A stretch of DNA of 64,000 bases from Clostridium simiarum (GCF_018919175.1 NZ_JAHLQL010000001.1:124001-188000), one strand, 5' to 3'; counted from the first letter of the stretch, positions 8,637 to 17,380 are shown. A program made the numbers and translations. The notes: generated by a model not told the origin, from the sequence alone.

Positions 8637-9746
8637 ATGATAGAATTTAAAAATATAAGAAAGAGTTTTGGAGGAAAAGATATTTTAAAAAACGTGAATT
8701 TTACCATAGAAAAAGGGGAGCTAGTTATCCTTATAGGTCCTAGTGGATGTGGTAAAACTACTTCACTTAAAATGATAAATAAATTGATTACACCTACAAG
8801 TGGGATTATAAGCATAAATGGAGAGGATATATCAAAGAAGGATACTATAGAGCTTAGACGAAATATAGGTTATGTTATACAACAAACAGGGCTTTTCCCT
8901 CATATGACTGTAGGAGAAAACATAGGTCTTGTACCTAAGCTAAAGGGATGGGAGCAAAATAAGATAAAAAATAGAACTATAGAATTATTAGAAATGGTAG
9001 GAATGAATGGGGAAGAATATATAGATAGATATCCAGGAGAACTTAGTGGTGGACAGCAACAGAGAATAGGTGTATCTAGAGCTTTTGCTACTAATCCAGA
9101 TATAATTTTAATGGATGAGCCTTTCAGTGCTTTAGATCCTATAACAAGAAACCAGCTTCAAGATGAGCTGTTTTCTCTCCAGGAGGAGTTTAAAAAGACT
9201 ATAGTATTTGTAACTCATGATATGGATGAAGCAATTAAACTTGGAGACAAGATATGTATTATGAAAGATGGAAATATACTTCAGTATGATAATCCAGAAA
9301 CCTTACTTAAGAATCCATCGGAAGGATTTGTAGAGGATTTTATAGGCAAAAATAGAATCTGGAATAAGCCAGAGCTTATAAAAGCTAAGGATATAATGAT
9401 TGAAGATCCTGTAACTACCATGGCAGGAAGAACAGTAGTTCAGGCAGTAGGAATAATGAGAGAGAAAAAGGTTGATAGTTTATTGATTATAGACAAACAA
9501 AACAATCTTTTAGGTATAGTAACTCTTAAGGTTTTAAGAAAAGAAGAAAGTCAAGGGTTAAAACTTGGAGATATAATGGAAAAAAATATTATATATGCTG
9601 AAAAAGACGAATCTATAGTTGATGTGCTTACAAAGATGGATAAAGCCTCTATAGGATATATACCCATATTAGATAAAGGAAAATTATGTGGACTTATCAC
9701 TAAGAGCAGATTAATAACAGTGTTAAGTAGTCAGTATATAGATTAG
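8637..9746 (+). CDS. opuCA: glycine betaine/choline-type ABC transporter ATP-binding protein with CBS domains
   Basis: 369 residues. Residues about 1-235 form an ABC ATPase with Walker A GPSGCGKTTS, Q-loop, signature LSGGQQQRIGV, Walker B IILMDEP and the H-loop in FVTHDMDEA. Residues about 255-369 hold two CBS domains (DIMIEDPVTTM... and IMEKNIIYAEK...), as in OpuCA/OpuAA, where they sense ionic strength or nucleotides. Its partner permease/binding protein begins right after its stop codon. The location behind a BusR-like regulator and a palindrome suggests osmotic control through c-di-AMP. An EgtV-like (ergothioneine) ATPase has the same layout and cannot be excluded. Confidence 0.9.
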   Translation: MIEFKNIRKSFGGKDILKNVNFTIEKGELVILIGPSGCGKTTSLKMINKLITPTSGIISINGEDISKKDTIELRRNIGYVIQQTGLFPHMTVGENIGLVPKLKGWEQNKIKNRTIELLEMVGMNGEEYIDRYPGELSGGQQQRIGVSRAFATNPDIILMDEPFSALDPITRNQLQDELFSLQEEFKKTIVFVTHDMDEAIKLGDKICIMKDGNILQYDNPETLLKNPSEGFVEDFIGKNRIWNKPELIKAKDIMIEDPVTTMAGRTVVQAVGIMREKKVDSLLIIDKQNNLLGIVTLKVLRKEESQGLKLGDIMEKNIIYAEKDESIVDVLTKMDKASIGYIPILDKGKLCGLITKSRLITVLSSQYID

Positions 9747-9758
9747 GAGATGATGTAT

Positions 9759-11324
9759 GTGACTTCAATAAAAGAATTTTTAAACTTTATAGTATCTAGA
9801 AAAAGTGAGATACTATCTTTAATATTAGAACATATAGAACTTACTATAATGGCTGTGATTTTAGCTATATTAATAGGAGTTCCTCTAGGAATATTAATCA
9901 CAAGAAAGAAGAGATTAAAAGGACCTATAATAGGAATTACTAATATAGTACAATCTATACCTAGTTTGGCCTTGTTAGGATTTTTAATTCCTGTAATTGG
10001 GATAGGTAGTAAGCCAGCAGTTTTCATGGTATTTCTGTACTCATTACTACCAATAATTAAAAACACATATACGGCTATAACAAACATTAATCCGGACATG
10101 CTAGAGGCAGCTAAAGCCATGGGAATGACAAGAAAGGACATGCTCACTATGGTAGAGATTCCTCTTGCACTTCCTGTTATAATGGCAGGAATTAGAATTT
10201 CTGCTGTAACTGCCGTAGGGCTTATGACTATTGCTGCATTTGTAGGTGGTGGTGGTCTAGGATATATGGTGTTTTCAGGAGTTCAAACTGTAAACAACAA
10301 CATGATATTAGCAGGTGCCATACCAGCCTGTATACTAGCTCTTTTTATGGATTTTGTAATAGGAAAGATAGAAAGTATAGTAACCCCAGCTGGTATAGGG
10401 GCGAATAATAAAGGAAAAAACAAAAGATACAACAAAAAGACTTTGGTAATAATTGGAGTTGTAACAATTATTACTATGGGTTTTGGAATCTTTAGATCCT
10501 TTTCCTTAGGTAATAATAAAATTGTAGTGGCATCGAAAAATTATAATGAGCAATTGATTTTAGGAAATATGTTAGCTACTTTAATAGAAAAAAATACAGA
10601 TTTAAAAGTGGAAAGAAAATTAAATCTAGGTGGAAGTGTAGTGACTTTTAATGCTATAAAAGCTGGAGAGGTAGATATGTATGTAGAATATACCGGTGTA
10701 GCTTTAGTAAATATAATGAAACATGAAAATGTAAGAAATAAAGATGAGGTCTATAAGATAGTATCAGAGTATTTCCAAAATAATTATGGAGTTAAGTGGC
10801 TTGAGCCTTTAGGATTTAATAATACTTATGCTTTAACTGTTACACAGGATACGGCAAAAAAATATAATCTTAATACCTATTCTGATTTATCAAAAGTTGG
10901 TGGAGAACTTACATTAGCTTCCACCATAGAGTTTGTTAATAGGCAGGACGGGTATTTAGGATTAAAAGATGAGTATAATATGAACTTTAAGGATGTAAAA
11001 GCGGTAGATGGTGGGTTAAGATATACTTCTCTTATGAATGATAGTGCTCAAGTAATAGATGCTTTTTCTACAGATGGACTACTTGAAGCTTTTAACCTAA
11101 AGGTATTAAAAGATGATAAAGAATTTTTCCCACCATATTATTCTGTACCAATAGTAAGGGAAGAAGTATTAAAAAAGCATCCAGAGCTTAAAGATGTTAT
11201 AAATAAGTTAGAGGGACAAATTAATGAAGAAACTATGAGAAGGTTAAATTATAAGGTAGACAAAGAGGGTGAAGATCCAAGAAAGGTAGCAGATGAATTT
11301 TTGAAAGAAAAAGGATTAATATAA
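9759..11324 (+). CDS. OpuC-type permease fused to substrate-binding domain
   Basis: 521 residues from the GTG at 9759, chosen because AGGAG (9745-9749) is then at normal spacing; two ATG codons at 9750 and 9753 are too close to it. Residues about 1-210 are a BPD permease domain with the EAA-type loop EAAKAMGMTRKDML. After a charged linker and another membrane helix (about 223-245) comes an OpuAC-like binding domain (IVVASKNYNEQLILGNMLATL to the end). Substrate is betaine, choline, carnitine or ergothioneine (EgtU has the same fusion); the BusR-like neighbour favours an osmoprotectant. It forms a two-gene operon with opuCA, closed by a terminator. Confidence 0.88.
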   Translation: MTSIKEFLNFIVSRKSEILSLILEHIELTIMAVILAILIGVPLGILITRKKRLKGPIIGITNIVQSIPSLALLGFLIPVIGIGSKPAVFMVFLYSLLPIIKNTYTAITNINPDMLEAAKAMGMTRKDMLTMVEIPLALPVIMAGIRISAVTAVGLMTIAAFVGGGGLGYMVFSGVQTVNNNMILAGAIPACILALFMDFVIGKIESIVTPAGIGANNKGKNKRYNKKTLVIIGVVTIITMGFGIFRSFSLGNNKIVVASKNYNEQLILGNMLATLIEKNTDLKVERKLNLGGSVVTFNAIKAGEVDMYVEYTGVALVNIMKHENVRNKDEVYKIVSEYFQNNYGVKWLEPLGFNNTYALTVTQDTAKKYNLNTYSDLSKVGGELTLASTIEFVNRQDGYLGLKDEYNMNFKDVKAVDGGLRYTSLMNDSAQVIDAFSTDGLLEAFNLKVLKDDKEFFPPYYSVPIVREEVLKKHPELKDVINKLEGQINEETMRRLNYKVDKEGEDPRKVADEFLKEKGLI

Positions 11325-11368
11325 AGTTAAAGAAAAAATTTGCTTATGTAAAAGTACCTTAATTAATG

Positions 11369-11412
11369 AGGCTATTAAAAATTAAAGATTTTAATAGCCT
11401 TATTTTTTATAG
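11369..11412 (+). terminator. terminator of the opuC operon
   Basis: AGGCTATTAAAA (11369-11380) pairs with 11389-11400 and is followed by TTATTTTTTAT. Confidence 0.9.
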
Positions 11413-11425
11413 TATTATGATTTAA

Positions 11426-12556
11426 TTAACCAATATCATACTTATGAAGTACAGAGTTATTCATGCCCTTTGCAAATACATCTATCCTATTTCTATTCCA
11501 AGATACAGAGGAAGGCTCGGAGGTTAAATATCCACCAAGGTTTTGCCAAGGTGTCCAATTTCTACCTGTCCAGCTTCTCCAGATTAAATTGTTGCCTCTT
11601 CCACGAGCAAACACATCTATCCTATTAGACATTCTTGAAGAACAACCAGGACTAGAAGTTAAATATCCACCTAAGTTTTCCCAATCACTCCATCTGAAAC
11701 CATTGGACCATTTATGAATTAAAGAATTCTTTTTATCTTTTGCAAATACATCTATTCTATTAGGTCCCCAGCTTACTGAAGAAGGAGAAGAATCTAGGTT
11801 ACCGCCAAGAGCTTCCCAATCACTCCATCTAGAGCCATCCCACCATTTATGGTATAATTGATTATCCGTACCTCTTACAAAACAATCTAGACGGTTTTCT
11901 GCCCAAGAACATATAGAAGGTGCTGAGGTTAAAGTTCCACCAAGGGATTCCCAGTCACTCCATTTAGAACCATCCCACCATTTATGATACATAGCATTAT
12001 CTGTGCCCCGAGTTACTACGTCAATTCTGTTAGGACCCCAAGATACTGCAGAAGGAGAGGAAGTTAGGGTTCCACCTAGATTTTCCCAGTCACTCCATCT
12101 AGAGCCGTTCCAAAAGCTATGAATCAGGTTCCTATTATTTGATCTAGAAAATATATCCAATCTATTTGGTTGCCAAGAAGACGCACCAACTCCTGAAGTT
12201 ATTTTTCCAGGTATGGTTTCAAAATAGCTCCATTTTCTATAGTCATCTTCATTAAAGTCTATGTGATCATTTCTTCTGTTAGCAATGTTTTCAGAGGATG
12301 TTTCATCTTCGAAGGCCTCTTTTTCTACTATAAAATCATCATCCTCTGGGTATAATACAGGAACTTCATATTCAAAGTTATGAACATCTTCCCATCTATA
12401 AAGGTCTTCTTCAAAGTATAAGTCAATATTTCGAAGGGGCTTTTTAACTTTGGAAGAATTTAAGTAATTTAAATAACAAGACCAGCAGTAGTTATAGCAG
12501 GGACACAATTCATTGTGCCAAAAATAAGGGTAATTATTTCTTACACCATTATACAA
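11426..12556 (-). CDS. DUF346-repeat beta-propeller (PLL-like lectin) protein
   Basis: 376 residues from the TTG at 12556, which follows GGAGG at ideal spacing; the frame is open further upstream but lacks a site there. About 100 N-terminal residues are rich in Tyr, Trp, Cys and Asn (HNELCPCYNYCWSCYLNY) and then acidic, with no signal peptide. Six 45-residue repeats follow, each of the form WSDWENLGG-LTSSPS-VSW-NRIDVF-RG-NN-L-HKWW-G. This is the Pfam DUF346 repeat found in fucose-binding lectins such as PLL of Photorhabdus, which fold as a beta-propeller. A Cys/Tyr-rich leader without secretion signal would suit a spore-surface protein, but that is inference. The last two repeats diverge most. 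Confidence 0.75.
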   Translation of the reverse strand: MYNGVRNNYPYFWHNELCPCYNYCWSCYLNYLNSSKVKKPLRNIDLYFEEDLYRWEDVHNFEYEVPVLYPEDDDFIVEKEAFEDETSSENIANRRNDHIDFNEDDYRKWSYFETIPGKITSGVGASSWQPNRLDIFSRSNNRNLIHSFWNGSRWSDWENLGGTLTSSPSAVSWGPNRIDVVTRGTDNAMYHKWWDGSKWSDWESLGGTLTSAPSICSWAENRLDCFVRGTDNQLYHKWWDGSRWSDWEALGGNLDSSPSSVSWGPNRIDVFAKDKKNSLIHKWSNGFRWSDWENLGGYLTSSPGCSSRMSNRIDVFARGRGNNLIWRSWTGRNWTPWQNLGGYLTSEPSSVSWNRNRIDVFAKGMNNSVLHKYDIG

Positions 12557-12700
12557 AACAAAACCTCCATGAATTGATAGTTTTATCTTATTCAAGGCTC
12601 AAGAAGAAAGTTACATTTTATTTTACTTTTCTTTATTAATAAAATATACTTTATAAGTATACAATAAAAAGGTGATAGTTTTTTTATAAGAGGTGTTAGT

Positions 12701-12982
12701 ATGATAATAGGCACAGCAAAAATATATTTACGAGCTAATTGGGTTCATTCACTTAAAGAGAAAAGGATGATAGTTAAAAGTATAATAGCAAAACTAAAAA
12801 ATAAATTTAACTTATCTATAGCAGAGGTAGAAAATCAAGATATTCATCAAAGTATTGTAATAGGAATAGCTTGCATAAGTAATGATACTCAGCATGCAAA
12901 TTCCATGTTACAAAATGCAATAAACTTTATTGAAGAAAACAGTGAAGCTTTTATAGAAGACGTGGTTATTGAAATTAGTTAA
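12701..12982 (+). CDS. DUF503 family protein (YlxP-like)
   Basis: 93 residues, the complete DUF503 fold. The N-terminal half carries the typical HSLKEKRMIVKSII segment and the middle contains NLSIAEVENQDIHQ with IGIACIS. YlxP relatives are small proteins often found near ribosome-assembly genes (rbfA, infB); here the gene stands alone. The ATG follows GAGGTG. Transcription ends at a strong two-way terminator shared with the convergent DUF92 gene. Confidence 0.85.
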   Translation: MIIGTAKIYLRANWVHSLKEKRMIVKSIIAKLKNKFNLSIAEVENQDIHQSIVIGIACISNDTQHANSMLQNAINFIEENSEAFIEDVVIEIS

Positions 12983-13031
12983 GTAGCTATGTAATAATAA
13001 AAAATAATTCATATATTTTACAGTACATATT

Positions 13032-13079
13032 AAAAACTGTAGTTACACTGGTACTTGTACCAATGTAACTACAGTTTTT
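13032..13079. terminator. bidirectional terminator, DUF503 / DUF92
   Basis: A 48-base near-perfect palindrome: AAAAACTGTAGTTACA (13032-13047) pairs with 13064-13079, and TGGTAC/GTACCA continues the stem inward. T runs are present in both directions between convergent genes. Confidence 0.92.
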
Positions 13080-13098
13080 GTTCTCTATAATTTGTAAA

Positions 13099-13914
13099 TT
13101 ATAAGAGGAAAATTATGTTGTATAGGGCTATAGCTATTAAAGATGCTATTATATTACTAAGTATATTAACTGTATCATTATTTATTATGGCTATACCTTT
13201 TATTAATTTATTAGGTTTGTTTTTATAATAGCTTTTCTCTGTAATAGTATCTAATTCTTCACAATAATATTGTGCTTGCATTGAGGCTCCTAAAATGCTG
13301 TCTATTAAACAACCTATAAAGCCTATAAAGACACATAGAATTGAATATAGGATTTTATTTTCAGCCAATGGATAAAGTCTATAATAAGTGAAAAATAATA
13401 TTACGCCAATAAATGTAGAGCCTAAAAATGAAGACAAGGTTCCAAGAAAACTTACTCCACCAGACATACCCTTTTTCAAAGGTTTCCCTGTTAATATAGA
13501 GATAGGATCTTTTTTACTTAAAACCCCTATCTCTGATGCCCAAGTATCTGCATTAGCTTCAGCAAAGGAAGTTGCATAGGCTAATAGAAAAACCGGATTT
13601 TTATAGGTATAATATAAAAAAACAAAGATAAGTCCTACACTACCATTAGCGAAAACTTGTATAAAATCTCTATTAGCGCCCTTGGCGTTAATGTTATCTA
13701 AGGACTTTTTGTTAGGATTTTTGAATTTTGTAAGTATACTAGAGGATAAGAAAAAACTAATCATTATAAAAGAAAAGTAAAACCCTCCAAAGTAATATAT
13801 TAAAGTACCTAAAAAGGTAGCAGCTATAAATCCGCTTTTGTTTAAAGAATTCTTTTTGTAAGCTAAAAAAGCTATTATAAAAGAAAGTATAAAACCAATA
13901 CTAAATTCTAGCAT
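13099..13914 (-). CDS. DUF92 membrane protein (VTE6/TMEM19 family)
   Basis: 271 residues with about seven membrane segments. DUF92 marks include the early NKSGFIAATFLGTLIYYFGG segment, the SFAEANADTWASEIG motif (around residue 115), the GMSGGVSFLGT segment and GFIGCLIDSILGASMQ. The plant member VTE6 phosphorylates phytyl phosphate to the diphosphate. It lies 37 bases after a VTE5-like prenol kinase in the same orientation, so a prenyl-phosphate kinase role is inferred. The ATG follows AGGATG. The substrate in a bacterium without tocopherol is unknown; a polyprenol or farnesol-type alcohol is possible. Confidence 0.78.
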   Translation of the reverse strand: MLEFSIGFILSFIIAFLAYKKNSLNKSGFIAATFLGTLIYYFGGFYFSFIMISFFLSSSILTKFKNPNKKSLDNINAKGANRDFIQVFANGSVGLIFVFLYYTYKNPVFLLAYATSFAEANADTWASEIGVLSKKDPISILTGKPLKKGMSGGVSFLGTLSSFLGSTFIGVILFFTYYRLYPLAENKILYSILCVFIGFIGCLIDSILGASMQAQYYCEELDTITEKSYYKNKPNKLIKGIAIINNDTVNILSNIIASLIAIALYNIIFLL

Positions 13915-13951
13915 GAAATCACATCCTGTTTATTATATTGTAAAATGTATC

Positions 13952-14617
13952 CTAATTAATTAATATGGAGGCATAAAATAGAGCAGAAGAAATAATGGGC
14001 ACCGTTATGTTATCTAAACCTAAAGGTGATACTGCTTCTACAAGGGTGGCTATTACTGAAATAAGTAGGGATATTGAAACACCGTTAATTATGCCATAGA
14101 TATTTAAAATTGTAAAAGAAACTATGAAGGATACAATAAGCATGGTCAAACTTCCTTCAATGGATTTCTTGTTATTACCTATATAGTATTTATGTTTGCC
14201 AAATTTACTTCCAACTACAGCAGCAAATCCATCTCCATAGCCCATAACTAATATGCCCATAGCTCCAATTAAAGGAGTTGTAGATTTCTGAAAGGTTAAA
14301 AAGGATAGTATAAGCAAGGAAACAGCAAAATATACAGTACCTAAATCCTCTTTACCTCCTCCTCTTTCCATGGCTTTAAATAAGTTTTGTTTATAGGAAA
14401 GATAATTTATTACTATAAAAATAGCAGGGACTATGGAAGCATAATAGTGATTATCAAAGAAAAGCATAGCTATTATCCACCAATTTGAAACTCCAATATG
14501 TATGAACTTTCTACTACCTTCTCCTGAAATAATATTCCTGTTAGTTAATAGTGAAGATAAGCCTATTACTAAAAGTACAAATAATATAGAAATTAGAATC
14601 CCCCAAAGGTTATTCAT
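13952..14617 (-). CDS. phosphatidate cytidylyltransferase-like / VTE5-type prenol kinase membrane protein
   Basis: 221 residues, about seven membrane helices. It belongs to the CTP-dependent lipid kinase group (SEC59, DGK1, VTE5) next to CdsA: the N-terminal SRKFIHIGVSNWWIIAM, the MGYGDGFAAVVGSKFGKHK motif (about residue 130) and the following KSIEGSLTM, then EAVSPLGLDNITVPI near the end. VTE5 uses CTP to phosphorylate phytol. The next gene is VTE6-like, so the pair may salvage an isoprenoid alcohol to its diphosphate. The ATG follows AAGGAGTG, which overlaps the stop codon of a possible 31-codon frame. Confidence 0.75.
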   Translation of the reverse strand: MNNLWGILISILFVLLVIGLSSLLTNRNIISGEGSRKFIHIGVSNWWIIAMLFFDNHYYASIVPAIFIVINYLSYKQNLFKAMERGGGKEDLGTVYFAVSLLILSFLTFQKSTTPLIGAMGILVMGYGDGFAAVVGSKFGKHKYYIGNNKKSIEGSLTMLIVSFIVSFTILNIYGIINGVSISLLISVIATLVEAVSPLGLDNITVPIISSALFYASILIN

Positions 14618-14628
14618 ATTATCACTCC

Positions 14629-14724
14629 TTATTTTTTACGCATTGATTTTAACCATATTTTGAAATAAGAAAACCATCCTTGATTCACATTGGACCACAC
14701 CGTCTTCGTAAACAATTCTATCAT
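14629..14724 (-). CDS. possible 31-residue small protein upstream of the VTE5-like gene
   Basis: On the minus strand an ATG at 14724 opens a 31-codon frame (MIELFTKTVW... ending KSMRKK) with four Trp and a Lys/Arg tail, reading like an amphipathic or membrane-surface helix. Its stop lies in the ribosome binding site of the next gene, 11 bases before that start, which would allow translational coupling. Its own ribosome binding site is weak (AAAGGAC about 14 bases upstream). The frame is open for 18 more codons upstream without a start codon, so it may instead be the tail of a decayed gene. Confidence 0.3.
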   Translation of the reverse strand: MIELFTKTVWSNVNQGWFSYFKIWLKSMRKK

Positions 14725-14958
14725 ATTTTTATTAAAAAGTCCTTTATATAGCTTAAGTACCTTTTTAACCTTAAAAGCTTATTGAAGCTTTTTATATTTA
14801 AGGAACTTTAATAGTAAGAAAGAGTATATAGTAAAATAATTTAAATATATTAAAAAGGTTTTTTATTATAGAAACTATATTAAATAAAGTATAAGGTGTG
14901 ATATAATCTATTTGTTTGTTTGTGACCTTATAAGTTTTTATGAAGGGGTAGGATAGGT
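14725..14958 (+). other. AT-rich divergent intergenic region
   Basis: Between the small frame and eutH lies a palindromic hairpin (CCTTAAAAGCTT attg AAGCTTTTTATATTTAAGG, about 14770-14803) and a good -10 TATAAT at 14902-14907 for eutH with only a poor -35 (ATTAAA). Nothing else was recognised. Confidence 0.4.
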
Positions 14959-16050
14959 ATGGATAAGATTGTATTAACGGCTATAACTTTTTTCTTTCTC
15001 TTTGGAGGAATTGATTTTGCCTTAGGAAACAGGTTAAAAGTGGGAGAAAAGTTTGAGGAAGGATTAAAGACTATGGGATCACTTGCCATTGCTATAGTTG
15101 GTATTTATTCTCTTTCTCCTTTATTTTCTGAGGCTTTATCTTATATTGTAAATCCCATTGCAAAGGTTTTCTCTCTTGACCCATCGCTATTTCCTGCCAT
15201 GGTATTGGCACCGGATATGGGAGCCTATGCTTTAGCTAATGGTCTTGCTTTTGATAAGGACATGGGCTTATTTTCTAGTGTGATTCTTGCTTCTATGCTA
15301 GGAACTACTATAAGTTTTACTATACCAATGGCAATAAGTATGGTAGAGAAGGAAGATGAAATTTATTTCTCTAAAGGTATACTAGCGGGTGTAATAACCA
15401 TACCTATTGGATGCTTAGTAGGAGGATTAATGCAAGGAATAAATATTGCTAAATTATTATGGAACATAATGCCTATAATATTATTTTCACTTTTCTTATC
15501 TTTAGGACTTATAAAGATACCTGAAAAACTTATAAGATTATTTTCTATTTTAGGTAAGGTTATAGTGGGTATTGGAATGTTTGGACTTATAGTACAGGGA
15601 ATAGATGTTATATTAGGCGTTAAACTGATTAAAGGATTAATACCTCCAGAAGAATCTATAGCTGTAGCTGGAAAAATAGCATTCATATTAGGAGGAGCCT
15701 ATCCTATGATATCGGTGCTTAGCAGGATATTTAAAGAATCTTTTAGAGGATTTGGTAAAAGATTTGGATTGGATTCTGTATCCGTAGTAGCTTTTTTAGG
15801 GAGTTTAGCTAGTAATTTATTGGTGTTTGCTAGTTTTAAGGAGATGAATATTAAAGGCAAAATATTATGTACAGCTTTTAGTGTCAGTGGAGCTTTTGTT
15901 TTTGGAGGACAAATGGGTTTTATTTCAGCTAAGGAGCCAGATGCTTTAGGAGTGTTTATAATTTCTAAACTAGTAGCAGGTATTAGCTCTATGATTGTAG
16001 CTAATATATTATTTAAAAAAGACTTTATAGAATTAGGGGAAGAGAATTAA
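14959..16050 (+). CDS. eutH: EutH-type ethanolamine transporter
   Basis: 363 residues with ten or eleven hydrophobic segments, full length for EutH (PF04346). Recognisable segments are the N-terminal FLFGGIDFALGN, PSLFPAMVLAPDMGAYALANGLA, and SVSGAFVFGGQMGFISA near the C terminus. EutH moves ethanolamine into the cell at low external concentration. No other eut gene or microcompartment shell gene is in the window, so either the eut operon is elsewhere or this copy has another amine substrate. The ATG follows GGGGTAGGATAGG. The gene has its own promoter and a terminator shared with apbE. Confidence 0.85.
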   Translation: MDKIVLTAITFFFLFGGIDFALGNRLKVGEKFEEGLKTMGSLAIAIVGIYSLSPLFSEALSYIVNPIAKVFSLDPSLFPAMVLAPDMGAYALANGLAFDKDMGLFSSVILASMLGTTISFTIPMAISMVEKEDEIYFSKGILAGVITIPIGCLVGGLMQGINIAKLLWNIMPIILFSLFLSLGLIKIPEKLIRLFSILGKVIVGIGMFGLIVQGIDVILGVKLIKGLIPPEESIAVAGKIAFILGGAYPMISVLSRIFKESFRGFGKRFGLDSVSVVAFLGSLASNLLVFASFKEMNIKGKILCTAFSVSGAFVFGGQMGFISAKEPDALGVFIISKLVAGISSMIVANILFKKDFIELGEEN

Positions 16051-16113
16051 AAGGACAAGCTAATATGATAAATTATTAAGATAATAGAATAACTATGTAA
16101 ATGCATATAAAAC

Positions 16114-16175
16114 TAAAAGTCTCAAGAGGAGAAAGTGGTAAAAACATACTTTTTCTTACTCTTGAGGCTTTAATT
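16114..16175. terminator. bidirectional terminator, eutH / fmnB
   Basis: AAAGTCTCAAGAG (16116-16128) pairs with CTCTTGAGGCTTT (16159-16171) with one mismatch, around an inner AAAG...CTTT stem. It lies between convergent genes and has T runs both ways. Confidence 0.8.
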
Positions 16176-16180
16176 AAATA

Positions 16181-17227
16181 TTAATTTCTCATTTTGAAAT
16201 CTTTGTTTGTTAATTTAAAAATATCTTTTAGTCCAGGGGTTATATATAAATCCTTATCTTTTGTTACAAATACAGCGTCTACGTTAGGGATTTTATTTAT
16301 AAAATCTAAGCCTTTTTCTACTCCTAAAGAAAATAGGGTAGTGGATAATGCGTCACCATCCATGGAGGTATCACTTACTATAGTAACGCCTGCTATTTCA
16401 TTATCATAGGGATAGCCATCTTTAGGATTTAATATATGATGATATCTTTTTCCATCTTGTTCAAAATATCTTTCATAAATACCAGAAGTTACTACAGATT
16501 TATCCTTTTCCTCTACATAACCTATGGTTTCACCTCTTTCTAAAAAAGGGCTTTGAACGCCTATTTTCCAAGGATTACCCTTAGAGTTATTACCTAAAGC
16601 ATATATGTTACCGCCTAAATCAATAATAGCTGATTGTACATTATTTTCTCTTAAGACCTTAGCAATTTCGTCTGCAGTATAACCTTTAGCTATAGCTCCT
16701 AAGTCAATTACCATTCCTTTTTTATTTAAATATATAGAGTGATTCTTTTCATCTATTTCTAAATCCTCATAATTTATAAGAGGAAGTCTTTCTTTTATTT
16801 CATCTTCAGAAGGTAATCTAGCGCTATCTGTGCCTATTCCCCAAAGCTTAACTATAGGTCCTATAGTTATGTCAAAGGTTCCTGAAGAGAGTTTAGAGTA
16901 TTCCTTACCTTTTTTTATTATAGTATAGGTATCATTTTTTACATTAACCCTTTCCTTACCAGCATTTGCATTAACTTTATCAAGTTCAGTATTCTCTTTA
17001 TTAATACTTACTTCATTTTCGATTTCTTTGATTCTATCAAAGGCTTTATCCAATATTTTAGTATCTTTGGAATCATATATTTTTACTGTACAGAAAGTAC
17101 CCATAAGAACTTCAGATTTAGAAATAGGATCACTGCTTGATGTATTAGCTTTTGAATTAGAACAGCCTCCCAGTAAAAATATAGGTAATAATAGTAAGAA
17201 TAGGTTACTTAAAGCTTTTTTATTCAT
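16181..17227 (-). CDS. fmnB: FAD:protein FMN transferase lipoprotein (ApbE/FmnB)
   Basis: 348 residues from the ATG at 17227, which is well placed after TGGAGG; a TTG 15 bases upstream lies on that site. The signal peptide ends in a lipobox LLGGC (Cys about 22), so the protein is anchored outside. ApbE parts follow: MGTFCTVKIY, FDITIGPIVKLWGIG, VIDLGAIAKGYTADEI, DLGGNIYALG, and the C-terminal SDTSMDGDALSTTLFSLG with the catalytic Asp/Thr metal site. It attaches FMN by phosphoester bond to Thr/Ser of exported proteins; its target is surely the FMN-binding lipoprotein just upstream. The context is the FLEET electron transfer locus, where Listeria calls it FmnB. Confidence 0.92.
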   Translation of the reverse strand: MNKKALSNLFLLLLPIFLLGGCSNSKANTSSSDPISKSEVLMGTFCTVKIYDSKDTKILDKAFDRIKEIENEVSINKENTELDKVNANAGKERVNVKNDTYTIIKKGKEYSKLSSGTFDITIGPIVKLWGIGTDSARLPSEDEIKERLPLINYEDLEIDEKNHSIYLNKKGMVIDLGAIAKGYTADEIAKVLRENNVQSAIIDLGGNIYALGNNSKGNPWKIGVQSPFLERGETIGYVEEKDKSVVTSGIYERYFEQDGKRYHHILNPKDGYPYDNEIAGVTIVSDTSMDGDALSTTLFSLGVEKGLDFINKIPNVDAVFVTKDKDLYITPGLKDIFKLTNKDFKMRN

Positions 17228-17338
17228 AAAAATATCCTCCAAAAGTAGTTTATGTATGTATTTTAAAGTATAATAAACCTAATAAATATTTTAGCACATT
17301 TTTTATATATTTCTAAGGGGATCTATAAATATTAACAT

Positions 17339-17372
17339 AAAAAGACCTTAGAGAGTCTCTAAGGTCTTTGTT
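17339..17372. terminator. terminator after the PplA-like gene
   Basis: AAAGACCTTAGAGA (17341-17354) pairs with 17356-17369; on the minus strand a T run follows. It lies between pplA and fmnB, so fmnB probably has its own promoter or relies on read-through. Confidence 0.8.
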
Positions 17373-17380
17373 TTATATAA

